Positions 25,151 to 34,486 are shown, counted from the first letter of the stretch. The stretch is DNA of 63,194 nt from CADEDV01 sp036383515 (GCA_036383515.1 DASVOE010000123.1:1-63194); one strand, 5' to 3'. Notes: a model not told the origin generated them from the letters alone. Numbers and translations: made by a program.

Positions 25151-25843
25151 ATGAAAATGAAATTCGTTGCTCTTGCTGTTGCCTCCATCCTGGTGACAGC
25201 TTCCTTAAATGCTCAAAAATCGTTTGCCATCCTTCGTGGCGGTGTTAACCTGGCCAATATTACTATCACTAACGATGGTAGTGTGGATGACAACAAATCA
25301 TTGACATCTTTCCAGGCAGGTATTATTGGGAATCTGTATGTAGCTCCATTCTTTTCCGTGCAACCCGGGTTATTGTTTACCGGTAAAGGTTCAAAAACTC
25401 AATCAGGAAATGAAACCGATGCCACGTATTACAGGGCTACCTCCAATCCGTATTACATTGAAGTTCCCGTGAACCTTGTTTTTAAAACACCCACTCCCGA
25501 TGTCAAATTTTTTGCAGGCGCAGGGCCATACCTGGCTATTGGAATAGCTGGTAAAAACAAAGTAAATGGCAAAATTTTAGGTACTTCTTTCAGTAGTGAA
25601 AACAAGATTGAATGGTCAAATGATGATCCTTCGACGTTGAATTACGAAGAAGGTTCTGGCTATGGTATCATGAAACGTTTTGATTATGGATTAAATGGCT
25701 TAGCTGGCATCGAAACTAAAAAAGCGGTGATCTCTGCTAATTACGGTTTTGGTTTGGCCAAATTGCAAAGCGGTAGCAATAGCTCAGCTGATGACAAAAA
25801 CAAACACCGTGTAATCAGTCTTACTGTTGGATTCAAACTATAA
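25151..25843 (+). CDS. Outer-membrane beta-barrel protein (PorT/OMP_b-brl family)
   Basis: A 230-residue protein with a signal peptide (MKMKFVALAVASILVTASLNAQ) followed by a small beta-barrel. Typical segments are AGIIGNLYVAPFFSVQPGLLF near 58 and PYYIEVPVNLVFK near 98. DVKFFAGAGPYLAIGI near 115 and a C-terminal strand RVISLTVGFKL also fit. The longer start at 25130 would put seven residues before the signal peptide. It is probably a small porin-like or structural outer-membrane protein; no specific role is recognised. Confidence 0.85.
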   Translation: MKMKFVALAVASILVTASLNAQKSFAILRGGVNLANITITNDGSVDDNKSLTSFQAGIIGNLYVAPFFSVQPGLLFTGKGSKTQSGNETDATYYRATSNPYYIEVPVNLVFKTPTPDVKFFAGAGPYLAIGIAGKNKVNGKILGTSFSSENKIEWSNDDPSTLNYEEGSGYGIMKRFDYGLNGLAGIETKKAVISANYGFGLAKLQSGSNSSADDKNKHRVISLTVGFKL

Positions 25844-25870
25844 TTAAAATAACGTTTAGATATTTTTCAG

Positions 25871-25909
25871 AATAGCAGCGTTCTCACTATGAGAATGCTG
25901 CTATTTTAT
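25871..25909 (+). terminator. Intrinsic terminator after the barrel gene
   Basis: A 16-bp stem (25871-25886 with 25890-25905, one G-T pair) and a CTA loop, followed by a T-rich tract. Confidence 0.85.
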
Positions 25910-25970
25910 GTTTGGGGCAGAGCATATACAGCGATAGAAATCATTTATCTTGCGCCTCAATTATTACTGC

Positions 25971-26372
25971 ATGATACGATACATGAAATGGATAGGGCTG
26001 GGAGCTGCCCTGCTTTTAGTGATCAGCTGTTTTACGCCCTGGGTTATTATAGCGTCGAAAAATATTACCATTTCAGGTATTGATGCTACAGGAACTAAAT
26101 ACGGAAAGCCGGGCTATTTTAATTTATTGATGACGGCATTCTTTTTATTTTTTCATTTTATTCCAAGAGTGTGGGCCAAACGGGCTAATCTTATAGTGGG
26201 TGCATTGAATCTTGCATGGACTCTCCGAAATTATTTTGTATTGACTTTCTGTATGGCTGGAGAATGTCCTGAAAAACAAACAGGATTATATTTGGTAACT
26301 ATCGCAGCTATAGTAATGATGATCGCAGCTTTGTTTCCCTCTATGGAATTGCCACAACAAAAGAAGGATTGA
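25971..26372 (+). CDS. Small membrane protein, function unknown
   Basis: About 133 residues with four predicted membrane helices: an N-terminal one (GLGAALLLVISCFTPWVIIA), then near 60, 85 and 110. No domain is recognised. The start could be 25971 (MIRYMKWIG), 25983 (MKWIG) or an upstream ATG at 25950; none has a clear ribosome-binding site. It stands alone behind a terminator and converges on the VIT-family gene. Confidence 0.6.
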   Translation: MIRYMKWIGLGAALLLVISCFTPWVIIASKNITISGIDATGTKYGKPGYFNLLMTAFFLFFHFIPRVWAKRANLIVGALNLAWTLRNYFVLTFCMAGECPEKQTGLYLVTIAAIVMMIAALFPSMELPQQKKD

Positions 26373-26441
26373 GTTTTTTATAAAAACTCAATCAACCTGG
26401 TAAAAAGGATGAACATACACGGGCTATCAAACAATTCATTC

Positions 26442-27143
26442 TTAACTTCCAAATAGTTTAGCCACACCAAAAGCAGCGCCTGCTGCAGCTGCCCCGATCA
26501 TCATTACCCTTAATGCACCCCACCACGCATTTACTCCTGTCATACGACTTTTGAAAAATCCAAAAATGAACAGGCAAATAAGGGTAACTATCGCAGATAT
26601 TTTCAATCCATCTTCAGGAGCATCTATAAAAAAGTAGGGACTCAAAGGTACCAGGCCACCCACAATATAAGAAAGCCCGATATTCAGCGCCGACTTGGTT
26701 GCCCTTCGGGGATCAGGTTTTTCAAGTCCCAATTCATACTTCATCATAAAGTTCACCCAGTGCTTTTTATCTCTTGCTATTTCTTCTGTTGCTTTTACCT
26801 GCAACTCCTCACTTAATCCTATACCCGCAAAGAACTCCTTTGTTTCTTCTATTTCCCTGTCACGCAAATGATCTACTTCATAATATTCTCTTTTCAATTC
26901 CGTATTGTAATGATCCTGCTCTGTTTTACCGGCGAGGTAACCTCCCAGTCCCATAGCAATGGAACCAGCTGCAATTTCTGCAATACCTGCGATGACAATA
27001 ATATTTGTGGAATCAACAGCGCCGCTGAGACCAGCTGCCAGGGCAAAGGGGACGGTAAGTCCATCACTCATGCCAATAACAATATCCCGCAGCGCATCGC
27101 TGCTTTTTAAATGTTCTTCGTTGTGATGCAGATGAGTATCCAT
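26442..27143 (-). CDS. VIT1/CCC1-family transporter
   Basis: A 233-residue inner-membrane protein of the vacuolar iron transporter family, which moves Fe2+ or Mn2+. The family start MSDGLTVPFALAAGLSGA (near 24) and AEIAAGSIAMGLGGYLAGKT (near 55) are present. A cytoplasmic Glu-rich helical domain (about 75-140, RDREIEETKEFF), the usual metal-binding region, separates helices 2 and 3. C-terminal helices end the protein. It is followed upstream by rocD in the same orientation, 26 bases away. Confidence 0.88.
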   Translation of the reverse strand: MDTHLHHNEEHLKSSDALRDIVIGMSDGLTVPFALAAGLSGAVDSTNIIVIAGIAEIAAGSIAMGLGGYLAGKTEQDHYNTELKREYYEVDHLRDREIEETKEFFAGIGLSEELQVKATEEIARDKKHWVNFMMKYELGLEKPDPRRATKSALNIGLSYIVGGLVPLSPYFFIDAPEDGLKISAIVTLICLFIFGFFKSRMTGVNAWWGALRVMMIGAAAAGAAFGVAKLFGS

Positions 27144-27169
27144 CCAATGAAATTAATCATAATTCATTG

Positions 27170-28402
27170 CTATAATACGGAAAGACTTTTCCCGATTATT
27201 TCCACACAATCCATCACCTGTTCTTTTGTAATCACAAGGGGAGGAGCGAATCGGATCTTGTCGCCATGTGTTGGTTTTGCCAGCAATCCCTTTTCTTTTA
27301 ATTGTAAACAGAGATCCCACGCCGCTTCTTTATTGGAATGTTCAATAACGATCGCATTCAGCAATCCTTTGCCACGAACAATAGCGATATGTTTAGAATT
27401 CAATTCGTTCAATCCTTTGCGCAACACTTCACCCATCAATGCCGCATTGGCTTCCATGTTTTCATCTTTCAATACCTGCAGAGCGGTCATGGATACTTTG
27501 CAGGCTAAAGGATTGCCGCCATAGGTAGACCCATGTTCACCGGGTTTGATCGTCATCATGATGGCATCATCACACAACACTGCACTTACGGGCATCATGC
27601 CGCCACTTAATGCTTTTCCCAGGATCAATATATCAGGTCTTATTCCTTCATGATCACAGGCCAGCATTTTACCTGTCCTGGCCAGCCCGGTTTGTATCTC
27701 ATCCGCAATAAATAAAACATTGGCAGCTTCGCATAGATCTTTTGCCCTTGATAAATATCCGTCGTCAGGCACTAATACACCGGCTTCACCCTGTATAGGT
27801 TCTACTAAAAAACCGGCTACGTTTTTATTTTCCAATGCTTTTGCCAAAGCAGCCGTATCATTATAAGGAATGTTGACAAAACCCGGCATGAACGGGCCAA
27901 AGTTTTTTCGTGCGGATGGATCGTTGCTGAATGAGATGACAGTTGAGGTGCGGCCATGAAAATTTCCATCACACACAATGATGACAGCTTTATTTTCTTC
28001 AATACCTTTTACTTCATAGGCCCATTTGCGGCAAAGCTTGATGGCTGTTTCCACTCCTTCAACTCCTGTATTCATGGGCAATACTTTATCATAGCCAAAA
28101 TAACTGGTAATATATTTTTCAAATTCTCCCAGCAGGTTATTATGAAAAGCCCGGCTGGTAAGCGTTAGTTTTTTTGATTGCTCAATAAAAGAGTTGACGA
28201 TTGCCGGATGACAATGGCCCTGGTTAACAGCGGAGTAACCGCTGAGAAAATCATAGTATCGTTTACCCTCTACATCCCACACATACACTCCTTCACCCCG
28301 GTCCAATACCACCGGAATAGGATGATAATTATGTGCTCCGTATTTCTCTTCCAGCCCAAGATAATATTGCGTCTTTTCGGACATTGCTATAGTTGTTTGC
28401 AT
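27170..28402 (-). CDS. rocD: Ornithine aminotransferase
   Basis: Converts ornithine and 2-oxoglutarate to glutamate semialdehyde and glutamate, with PLP. The 410-residue fold-type I protein has the ornithine-family start EKYGAHNYHPIPVVL and NTGVEGVETAIKLCRKWAY near 111. ADEIQTGLARTGKMLACDHE lies near 232, the PLP lysine is in LGKALSGGMMPVSAV near 260, and GSTYGGNPLAC near 295. Some acetylornithine aminotransferases look similar, but NYHPIPVVL favours ornithine aminotransferase. MSEKTQYYLG, six codons in, is an alternative start. Confidence 0.93.
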   Translation of the reverse strand: MQTTIAMSEKTQYYLGLEEKYGAHNYHPIPVVLDRGEGVYVWDVEGKRYYDFLSGYSAVNQGHCHPAIVNSFIEQSKKLTLTSRAFHNNLLGEFEKYITSYFGYDKVLPMNTGVEGVETAIKLCRKWAYEVKGIEENKAVIIVCDGNFHGRTSTVISFSNDPSARKNFGPFMPGFVNIPYNDTAALAKALENKNVAGFLVEPIQGEAGVLVPDDGYLSRAKDLCEAANVLFIADEIQTGLARTGKMLACDHEGIRPDILILGKALSGGMMPVSAVLCDDAIMMTIKPGEHGSTYGGNPLACKVSMTALQVLKDENMEANAALMGEVLRKGLNELNSKHIAIVRGKGLLNAIVIEHSNKEAAWDLCLQLKEKGLLAKPTHGDKIRFAPPLVITKEQVMDCVEIIGKSLSVL

Positions 28403-28620
28403 GATAATAAAATGATGAATAAAAAATAGAAACTAAATGGTGTAGAGATGAGAATAGTCCACCCATAGTGGTGAACAGGCGGGCAATCATTAGTGATTGA
28501 GCAGGTCAAGATTTTGCCGCAGGAATGATATAGATGATAGTTGTAAGATCGTTGTGAATTTCCTGCAAGGTAATAAAAATAATTGGGCGACTAAAATTAG
28601 CCGGCTGAGGGTTTTACTTT

Positions 28621-28628
28621 TAATTTTG
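28621..28628 (+). promoter_or_regulatory. Promoter -7 element of the VOC gene
   Basis: TAATTTTG is an exact TAnnTTTG match, 17 bases before the start codon at 28646. Confidence 0.45.
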
Positions 28629-28645
28629 AGTATAAACAACAAGAG

Positions 28646-29131
28646 ATGTCATACACAGTGCCCGCTGGTACCCGGATAGGTCATGTTCATTTAAAAGTTG
28701 CTGACCTTGAACGGTCACTACAATTTTACCGTGACCTGCTTGGTTTTGAATTGCAGCAATATTATGGCGATGGTGCAGCTTTTATTTCTGCAGGAGGTTA
28801 TCATCATCATATCGGGTTAAACACCTGGCATAGCAAGGGAGCACCACCGGCTCCGGTAAAAGCGCCGGGGCTATTTCATACAGCCATTTTATATCCCACA
28901 CGGAAAGATCTTGCTATTGTTTTGAAAAGATTGATTGATGCAAAATACCCGCTGACCGGGGCTTCCGATCATGGTGTTTCAGAAGCTATTTACCTGGATG
29001 ACCCGGATCGGAATGGAGTAGAACTTTATTGGGACAAACCAAAAGAAGAGTGGCCTGTAGACGCAGCTGGTCAATTACAAATGAAAACAGATCCGCTGGA
29101 CCTGGTTGCGTTGCTTCGTTTAGTTGAGTGA
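28646..29131 (+). CDS. VOC-family (glyoxalase/dioxygenase-like) protein
   Basis: A 161-residue protein of the vicinal oxygen chelate superfamily. The first beta-alpha-beta unit (about 10-70) includes RIGHVHLKVADLERSLQFYR and the possible metal ligand His near 12. GLFHTAILYP near 74 and GVSEAIYLDDPDRNGVELYW near 112 supply the second His and the Glu. The set H/H/E fits a catechol 2,3-dioxygenase-like metal site. No substrate is evident. It overlaps convergent ispE by 12 bases. Confidence 0.82.
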   Translation: MSYTVPAGTRIGHVHLKVADLERSLQFYRDLLGFELQQYYGDGAAFISAGGYHHHIGLNTWHSKGAPPAPVKAPGLFHTAILYPTRKDLAIVLKRLIDAKYPLTGASDHGVSEAIYLDDPDRNGVELYWDKPKEEWPVDAAGQLQMKTDPLDLVALLRLVE

Positions 29132-29953
29132 TAACTCTTTTACAAAAAAATAACCCGGAAAGGAGAGGTGAAGAATCTTCTCTTTTGGAAAAATACCATA
29201 TACTGTACTTCCACTACCACTCAGGGAAGCATACAAAGCACCTTTTATATACAACTCATCTTTGATCTCCACTATTTGCTGATATTCACTGAATACCCAT
29301 TTTTCAAAATCATTGACAAGATCGTCTTTCCATCTTTCCACTGGTCTTGCAATAATTTCCTTTAATGATTCTTCGGGAACAGCGGGTTTGGCATGCAGAA
29401 ATGCACGCCCGGTATTGATATGAATACCCGGGTTAACCACTACAATTTTATAAGCCGATAAATTAAGATCAATATGCTCCATTAATTCGCCCCGGCCTGC
29501 CGCATAGCGTGGTTTATTAATAACGAAAAAAGGACAATCACTTCCAATTTTTATGGCATATTGAATAAGCTGGTCATCGGATAATCCCAGTTTAAATTCT
29601 TTATTCAATGTAATGAGTGTAAACGCTGCATCTGCACTGCCACCTCCAAGACCGGCTCCGGCAGGCACAGCTTTGTGAAGATGCATCTGGATATTCGAGA
29701 TCTGCGGAAAATCTTTTCGTAACAGTTTGTAAGCTTTTATGCAGAGATTATCGCTTGGATCTCCGTCTATAATTAAACCACTTTTAGTAAAAGGAATGCT
29801 GGAACTTTTCAGGTATTGATTATACCGGACTATCTCCAGGATATCGGTTAAGGGGATAGGATAAAAAATAGTTTCAATATCATGATATCCATCACTTCGC
29901 TTTCGATGGATACGCAGGCCGAGATTGATCTTACTGTTGGGAAAAACGATCAT
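29120..29953 (-). CDS. ispE: 4-diphosphocytidyl-2-C-methyl-D-erythritol kinase
   Basis: Phosphorylates CDP-methylerythritol in the MEP isoprenoid pathway. The 277-residue GHMP kinase has the N-terminal FPNSKINLGLRIHRKRSDGYH (substrate site) and the phosphate loop VPAGAGLGGGSADAAF near 92. The C-terminal ASLSGSGSTVYGIF near 247 is also family-typical. The ATG at 29953 is conventional. Its 3' end overlaps the VOC gene by 12 bases. Confidence 0.93.
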   Translation of the reverse strand: MIVFPNSKINLGLRIHRKRSDGYHDIETIFYPIPLTDILEIVRYNQYLKSSSIPFTKSGLIIDGDPSDNLCIKAYKLLRKDFPQISNIQMHLHKAVPAGAGLGGGSADAAFTLITLNKEFKLGLSDDQLIQYAIKIGSDCPFFVINKPRYAAGRGELMEHIDLNLSAYKIVVVNPGIHINTGRAFLHAKPAVPEESLKEIIARPVERWKDDLVNDFEKWVFSEYQQIVEIKDELYIKGALYASLSGSGSTVYGIFPKEKILHLSFPGYFFVKELSLN

Positions 29954-30044
29954 AAAGCAGGATGGCGTAAAATAACTAAGTTGGTTAAACGAGCCGGTAA
30001 ATTACTTCCTGCTGCCAAATAAAACAAAGTAAAAGGGACAAGTA

Positions 30045-30662
30045 TTATTTTTTCTTCCGGCTGTTAATCTCATCGCGGATGGCAACGGCACGAATATAAT
30101 CTTCGTTGTCCAGCACTTCATTGAGAAGATGATTTAATTCTTCCAGTGTCATGGTTTTCAGGTCTTCATTACCGGTAGAGCCTTCTGCTTCAACAATGGC
30201 GGGCTCCTGTTTTGTTTTTTTCTTCTTGCCGGTTTTTTCAGTGTCTTCCATTAATATGCCCGCACTTTCTAATATGTTCTCATAAGTATAAATAGGGCAT
30301 CCGAAACGAACCGCCAGTGCCAGTGCATCAGAGGTGCGGGAATCAATCTCAATAGTATCATTGGCAGATGAACACAATAATTTGGAATAGAATATACCTT
30401 CCTGCAGATCGCAGATAATGATCTCATGAAGATCTATAGCAAAAGCATTCAGGAAATTTTTCATCAGGTCATGCGTGAGGGGACGGCTGGGTTGCATTTT
30501 TTCTAAAGCGACGGCTATCGCCTGGGCCTCAAAACCACCAATAACAATGGGCAAACGACGCAATCCATTTACTTCTCCCAATACTACAGCATACGAATGT
30601 GTTTGCGTAATGCTATGCGATAAAGCCACTATTTCCAGTTCTATCTTCTTCATACGAGCCAC
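30045..30662 (-). CDS. Bifunctional-nuclease (DUF151) protein with UVR domain
   Basis: A 205-residue protein with a DUF151 domain (about 1-135; LPIVIGGFEAQAIAVALE near 36 and RTSDALALAVRFGCPIYTYE near 88). A charged linker (KKKKTKQEP) follows, then a short UVR motif (about 168-203, LNHLLNEVLDNEDYIRAVAIRDEI) of the kind found in UvrB/UvrC and Clp adaptors. Nuclease activity was reported for a plant member; the bacterial function is uncertain. The DUF151-UVR fusion is common in Bacteroidota. Confidence 0.88.
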   Translation of the reverse strand: MARMKKIELEIVALSHSITQTHSYAVVLGEVNGLRRLPIVIGGFEAQAIAVALEKMQPSRPLTHDLMKNFLNAFAIDLHEIIICDLQEGIFYSKLLCSSANDTIEIDSRTSDALALAVRFGCPIYTYENILESAGILMEDTEKTGKKKKTKQEPAIVEAEGSTGNEDLKTMTLEELNHLLNEVLDNEDYIRAVAIRDEINSRKKK

Positions 30663-30708
30663 GAATTTAAGTCATTCATTTTAATGGGCTAAATTTTATA
30701 CCGCATAA

Positions 30709-30736
30709 AAAAATGCCCTTTTCAGGGGGCATTTTT
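30709..30736 (-). terminator. Terminator of the etf operon
   Basis: AAAAATGCCC (30709-30718) pairs with GGGCATTTTT (30727-30736) around an 8-base loop. Symmetric A/T runs could also end transcription from the other direction. Confidence 0.85.
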
Positions 30737-30756
30737 GATACCTGTTTCCAATTATT

Positions 30757-31722
30757 TTATGCGACTCCTTTCAATTTCTTAATAGCGGCTGTCATTTTAG
30801 GAACAATTTCAAATGCATCACCCACAATGCCGTAATCTGCGGCTTTAAAAAAAGGAGCTTCCGGGTCTTTATTGATCACCACGATCACTTTACTCCTGTT
30901 CACTCCGGCAAGGTGCTGAATAGCTCCAGATATACCGATAGCAATATATAAGTTGGGTGCGATAGCAATACCTGTTTGTCCCACATGCTCGTTATGCGGA
31001 CGCCAATGTGCATCAGCCACCGGGCGGCTGCAGGCAGTAGCTGCATGTAATGCATGTGCCAGCTCTTCAATGATCCCCCAATTTTCAGGACCTTTTAATC
31101 CACGACCTGCACTCACTACTACTTCAGCTTCGGTTAGCGGTACTTCGCCACTGGCTTTCGTTACGTTTGTCACTTTTACCCGGGCCGTATCAACCGTTGC
31201 AGTAAAAAGAACTACTTCAGCTGTGCCCTCACCTTCCTGGATCTTATAGGCATTCGGGCTAAGTCCTATGATCTTTACACCGGTGTTAACAGCAATATTG
31301 GCAAACGCTTTTCCTGAGAATACATTTTTCTTTACAACAAAACCATTACTGGTATCTGGTAAAGCAACAGCGCCGGATACCAAACCTGCTTTCAACCGGG
31401 CAGACAGGCGGGGTGCAATAGCTTTACCATCTACATTATTGGAAAAGATGATCACCCTGGCACCAGTTGCTTCTGCCACCTGTGCAATAACCTTTGTATA
31501 CACTTGTGCATCGAAATGATTCAGTGCCTCGTTATTTACATGATGAATTTTCTTTACCCCATATTTTCCTAATGAAACGAGATCTTCAGTTATTGAACCA
31601 AGTACTACACCTTCAGCCGTAGTACCCAATTGCTCAGCCACTTTAGCTCCATAGGTCATTACTTCCAAAGAGGCTTTTTTTACATGGCCTTCAGCGCTAT
31701 CTATAAATATTAATACTGACAT
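30757..31722 (-). CDS. etfA: Electron transfer flavoprotein alpha subunit
   Basis: With EtfB it passes electrons from acyl-CoA and other dehydrogenases to ETF:quinone oxidoreductase. The 321-residue protein has an N-terminal alpha/beta domain and the FAD-binding C-terminal domain. The latter shows VVSAGRGLKGPENWGIIEEL near 208, the C-terminal motif YIAIGISGAIQHLAGVNRSK near 265, and ADYGIVGDAFEIVPKM near 297. It follows etfB after 47 bases and ends at a strong terminator. A functional FAD site is expected. Confidence 0.95.
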   Translation of the reverse strand: MSVLIFIDSAEGHVKKASLEVMTYGAKVAEQLGTTAEGVVLGSITEDLVSLGKYGVKKIHHVNNEALNHFDAQVYTKVIAQVAEATGARVIIFSNNVDGKAIAPRLSARLKAGLVSGAVALPDTSNGFVVKKNVFSGKAFANIAVNTGVKIIGLSPNAYKIQEGEGTAEVVLFTATVDTARVKVTNVTKASGEVPLTEAEVVVSAGRGLKGPENWGIIEELAHALHAATACSRPVADAHWRPHNEHVGQTGIAIAPNLYIAIGISGAIQHLAGVNRSKVIVVINKDPEAPFFKAADYGIVGDAFEIVPKMTAAIKKLKGVA

Positions 31723-31769
31723 ATCGAAAAGTTATGAGTTATTAGTTGGGTGTATGAGTTGAACAATTA

Positions 31770-32513
31770 TTATATAGCTTTTGCTTCTTCATGTAAAAGA
31801 CGAATAAGTTCATCCACATTATCAGCAGCTACTAATTTTACCCCGGCCTTAGCAGGTGGCAACCCGAAACCGGCAACACTGGTGAGTGCATCAGTCGCAA
31901 TAGGGTCAACTACTTTCAATGGTTTCGTTCTCGCCGCCATAATGCCCCGCATATTGGGAATCCTTGCTTCGGCCATTCCCTTCTGGCAACTAACCGTAAC
32001 CGGCAGCTCGACTTCACATACTTCTTCACCACCTTCTATCTCGCGGGTAATAGTGGCTTTCGTTCCATTCAATTCAAATTTGGTGGCAAGAGCTACATAC
32101 GGCTGATCCAGTAATTCAGCTACCATGCCACCAATTGAGGAGCCATTGTAATCGATCGTTTCTTTACCGGTAAAAACAAGATCATAATCACCTTGTCTGG
32201 CGACATCGGCAATCTGCGAAGCGATATAAAAACTATCATGACTGTCAGCATTTACACGAATGGCTTCATCACCACCCAATGCCAATGCTTTGCGGATAAT
32301 AGGTTCAGCGTCGGCAGTTCCAACAGTTACCAGATGAATAACAGTGGAGGCATCGGCTTCTTTTAATTCAATGGCACGAACAAGAGCATACCATTCATCG
32401 TAGGGATTGATGATCCATTGCACACCGGCCGTATCGAATTTCGTGTTGTTATCGGTGAAAGCTATTTTTGCCGTTGTGTCCGGCGTTTTTGTGATACAAA
32501 CTAAGATCTTCAT
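31770..32513 (-). CDS. etfB: Electron transfer flavoprotein beta subunit
   Basis: AMP-binding partner of EtfA. The 247-residue protein has the typical start KILVCITKTPDTTAKIAF and the PYDEWYALVRAIELKE segment near 37. VFTGKETIDYNGSSIGGMVA near 118 and the recognition-loop region GIMAARTKPLKVVDPIATDA near 190 also match. It lies directly upstream of etfA. A good promoter lies just upstream (32577-32605). Confidence 0.95.
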   Translation of the reverse strand: MKILVCITKTPDTTAKIAFTDNNTKFDTAGVQWIINPYDEWYALVRAIELKEADASTVIHLVTVGTADAEPIIRKALALGGDEAIRVNADSHDSFYIASQIADVARQGDYDLVFTGKETIDYNGSSIGGMVAELLDQPYVALATKFELNGTKATITREIEGGEEVCEVELPVTVSCQKGMAEARIPNMRGIMAARTKPLKVVDPIATDALTSVAGFGLPPAKAGVKLVAADNVDELIRLLHEEAKAI

Positions 32514-32576
32514 GGTTTTGTTTTTGAATCGTTAGTCGGATAGTTGTTTATGCAACTAAAACAAAGATAAGTGATG

Positions 32577-32605
32577 CAAAGGTAAAATCGGGCAAATCCC
32601 GGCAA
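32577..32605 (-). promoter_or_regulatory. etfBA promoter
   Basis: On the minus strand TTG (32603-32605) is followed after 18 bases by TACCTTTG (32577-32584), matching the Bacteroidota -33/-7 pattern. A second -7 match, TATCTTTG, lies closer to the gene (32562-32569). The leader would be about 45-60 bases. Confidence 0.6.
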
Positions 32606-32620
32606 ATTTTTAATATCAAC

Positions 32621-32932
32621 ATGGAGCGGATAGAAAAACTGAAAGAATTTTTGAAAGTCAACCCGAATGACAGCTTTGTACAGCATGCACTGGCGTTGGA
32701 ATATATTAAGCTCGGTGATGATGAAGGAGCAAGAAGTTTATTCGAAGAATTGTTGAACAGGGAGCCGGGTTACGTTGGTAGTTATTATCATTTAGCCAAA
32801 CTGCTGGAAAGAAATGATAAGGTGGAGGAAGCGATCACGGTATATGAAAAAGGAATGGAGGAAGCAAAGAAAGCAGGGGAGAATCATGCTTATGGTGAAT
32901 TAAGAGGAGCGTATGAGGAATTAACCTTCTAA
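32621..32932 (+). CDS. Tetratricopeptide-repeat protein
   Basis: A 103-residue soluble protein with about two TPR units (about 16-50 FVQHALALEYIKLGDDEGAR and 51-85 GSYYHLAKLLERNDKVEEA) plus a partial third. TPR scaffolds bind other proteins; the partner is not evident. It is divergent from etfB and lies 79 bases before tilS in the same direction. Confidence 0.8.
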   Translation: MERIEKLKEFLKVNPNDSFVQHALALEYIKLGDDEGARSLFEELLNREPGYVGSYYHLAKLLERNDKVEEAITVYEKGMEEAKKAGENHAYGELRGAYEELTF

Positions 32933-33011
32933 GCCCTGTCTCCAAAGGGAGACTTCAATTGAAAAGTTATACAGCTATTATAAAGAGTATTCAAAAAAGA
33001 TCAGGTAAAGA

Positions 33012-34358
33012 ATGAGTTTGGTAGTACAGTTCCAACATATAATTAAACAGCAACATCTTTTCTCGCCAAAAGATAAATTATTATTGGCCGTAAGTGGTGG
33101 TGTGGACTCTGTTGTGTTGTGCGAACTCTGTAAGCAATCCGGGTTTGATTTTATGATCGCTCATTGCAATTTTCAATTGAGAGGTGAAGAAAGCGAAAGA
33201 GATGAGCAATTTGTGAGAGGACTTGGTAAGAAGTATAATGTAGCGGTAGTAGTAGAAAAATTTGATACAGCTACTTACGCCACACAACATAAATTATCCA
33301 TCCAGGAAACGGCAAGAGAGCTTCGTTATACGTGGTTTGAAAAATTATTGATCCCTGATTCGGGGTTTTCAACGCTTGATTATGTGTTGACAGCGCATCA
33401 TGCCGATGATAATGCCGAAACCGTACTGATGAATTTTTTCAGGGGCACCGGCTTGCATGGATTGACGGGTATACCTGAAGCAAATTCTTATATCCGGAGA
33501 CCTTTATTATCTTTTAAAAAACAGGAATTAATACAGTTTGCTGCAGAAAACGATCTTGCTTTTGTTGAAGATTCATCCAATCAATTATCCAAATACACCC
33601 GTAATTTTTTTCGGAATGAACTGATCCCGGAGATCAGCAAAGTGTATCCACAGGTAAAAGAAAACTTACAGGATAATATTCGCCGGTTTAAAGAGATCGA
33701 AAAGTTATACCAGTTTTCTGTTGCACAGGTCAAAAAGAAACTATGTAAGCAAAAAGGAGTGGAAATTCATATCCCCGTTAAACAACTGATGGGTTTTCAT
33801 AACCTGGCTCTTATCTATGAGATCATTAAAGACTATGGCTTTGCCGAAAAGCAGGTGGACGAGCTGGCAAAACTTTCCGCCAGTGATACGGGTAAATTCA
33901 TTATATCACCGGACAATACCCACCGTATCATTAAACACCGGCATTGGTTTATCATCAGCCCCGTACATTCAACAGCAGCAGAGAATATTATTATTGAAGA
34001 AAAAGATAAGAATATTTTGTTCAGTGGCAGAACAATTCGTTTAGAAGGAACCTCCATTATAAACTGCAAACTACAAGCGACAAAAACCATTGCCTGTCTC
34101 GATCTGAAAGAAATTAAATTCCCTTTATTACTTCGTAAATGGAAGACCGGAGATTATTTCTATCCCCTCGGCATGAAAAAGAAAAAGAAGCTTTCCCGTT
34201 TTTTTATTGATCAGAAATTATCCAAAACCGAAAAAGAAAATGCCTGGGTGATTGAAAGTAATAAAAAGATCATCTGGGTAGTGGATCACCGGATCGATGA
34301 ACGATTTAAGATCACGGACAAAACACAAAAAGTATTGCGGCTCACCACCAGTCATTGA
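33012..34358 (+). CDS. tilS: tRNA(Ile)-lysidine synthetase
   Basis: Converts the wobble C34 of the AUA-reading tRNA-Ile to lysidine, using ATP and lysine. The 448-residue protein has the PP-loop LLAVSGGVDSVVL near 24, the AHCNFQLRGEESERDE segment near 50 and TAHHADDNAETVLMNFFRG near 130. The C-terminal TilS substrate-binding domains include LRKWKTGDYFYPLGMKKKKK near 376. A dispersed repeat follows the stop. Confidence 0.95.
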   Translation: MSLVVQFQHIIKQQHLFSPKDKLLLAVSGGVDSVVLCELCKQSGFDFMIAHCNFQLRGEESERDEQFVRGLGKKYNVAVVVEKFDTATYATQHKLSIQETARELRYTWFEKLLIPDSGFSTLDYVLTAHHADDNAETVLMNFFRGTGLHGLTGIPEANSYIRRPLLSFKKQELIQFAAENDLAFVEDSSNQLSKYTRNFFRNELIPEISKVYPQVKENLQDNIRRFKEIEKLYQFSVAQVKKKLCKQKGVEIHIPVKQLMGFHNLALIYEIIKDYGFAEKQVDELAKLSASDTGKFIISPDNTHRIIKHRHWFIISPVHSTAAENIIIEEKDKNILFSGRTIRLEGTSIINCKLQATKTIACLDLKEIKFPLLLRKWKTGDYFYPLGMKKKKKLSRFFIDQKLSKTEKENAWVIESNKKIIWVVDHRIDERFKITDKTQKVLRLTTSH

Positions 34359-34380
34359 ATCAGATATAGATTTTATAGTT

Positions 34381-34450
34381 TGCCACAGATTACACGGATT
34401 CTCACAGAAAATGTTTGTGTTAATCTGCATTTTTCTGAGTAACCTGTGGC
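34381..34450. repeat. Dispersed CACAGATTACACGGATT-type repeat forming a long imperfect hairpin
   Basis: GCCACAG (34382-34388) pairs with CTGTGGC (34444-34450). Alternatively CAGATTACAC (34386-34395) can pair with GTGTTAATCTG (34417-34427) with one bulge. This unit is a common intergenic repeat in Bacteroidota; a degenerate relative lies at 11397-11440. It lies between convergent tilS and rhomboid genes and may serve as a transcript end. Confidence 0.6.
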
Positions 34451-34486
34451 GGTAATAACTTCAAAAAATAATTTCTATAGAGTTTC

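Noticed and set aside
28465..28500. Similarity to the reverse complement of the window start (GATTGCC...TGTTCACCA)
   Set aside because: Short, with a three-base difference and no shared context; not enough to call a repeat.
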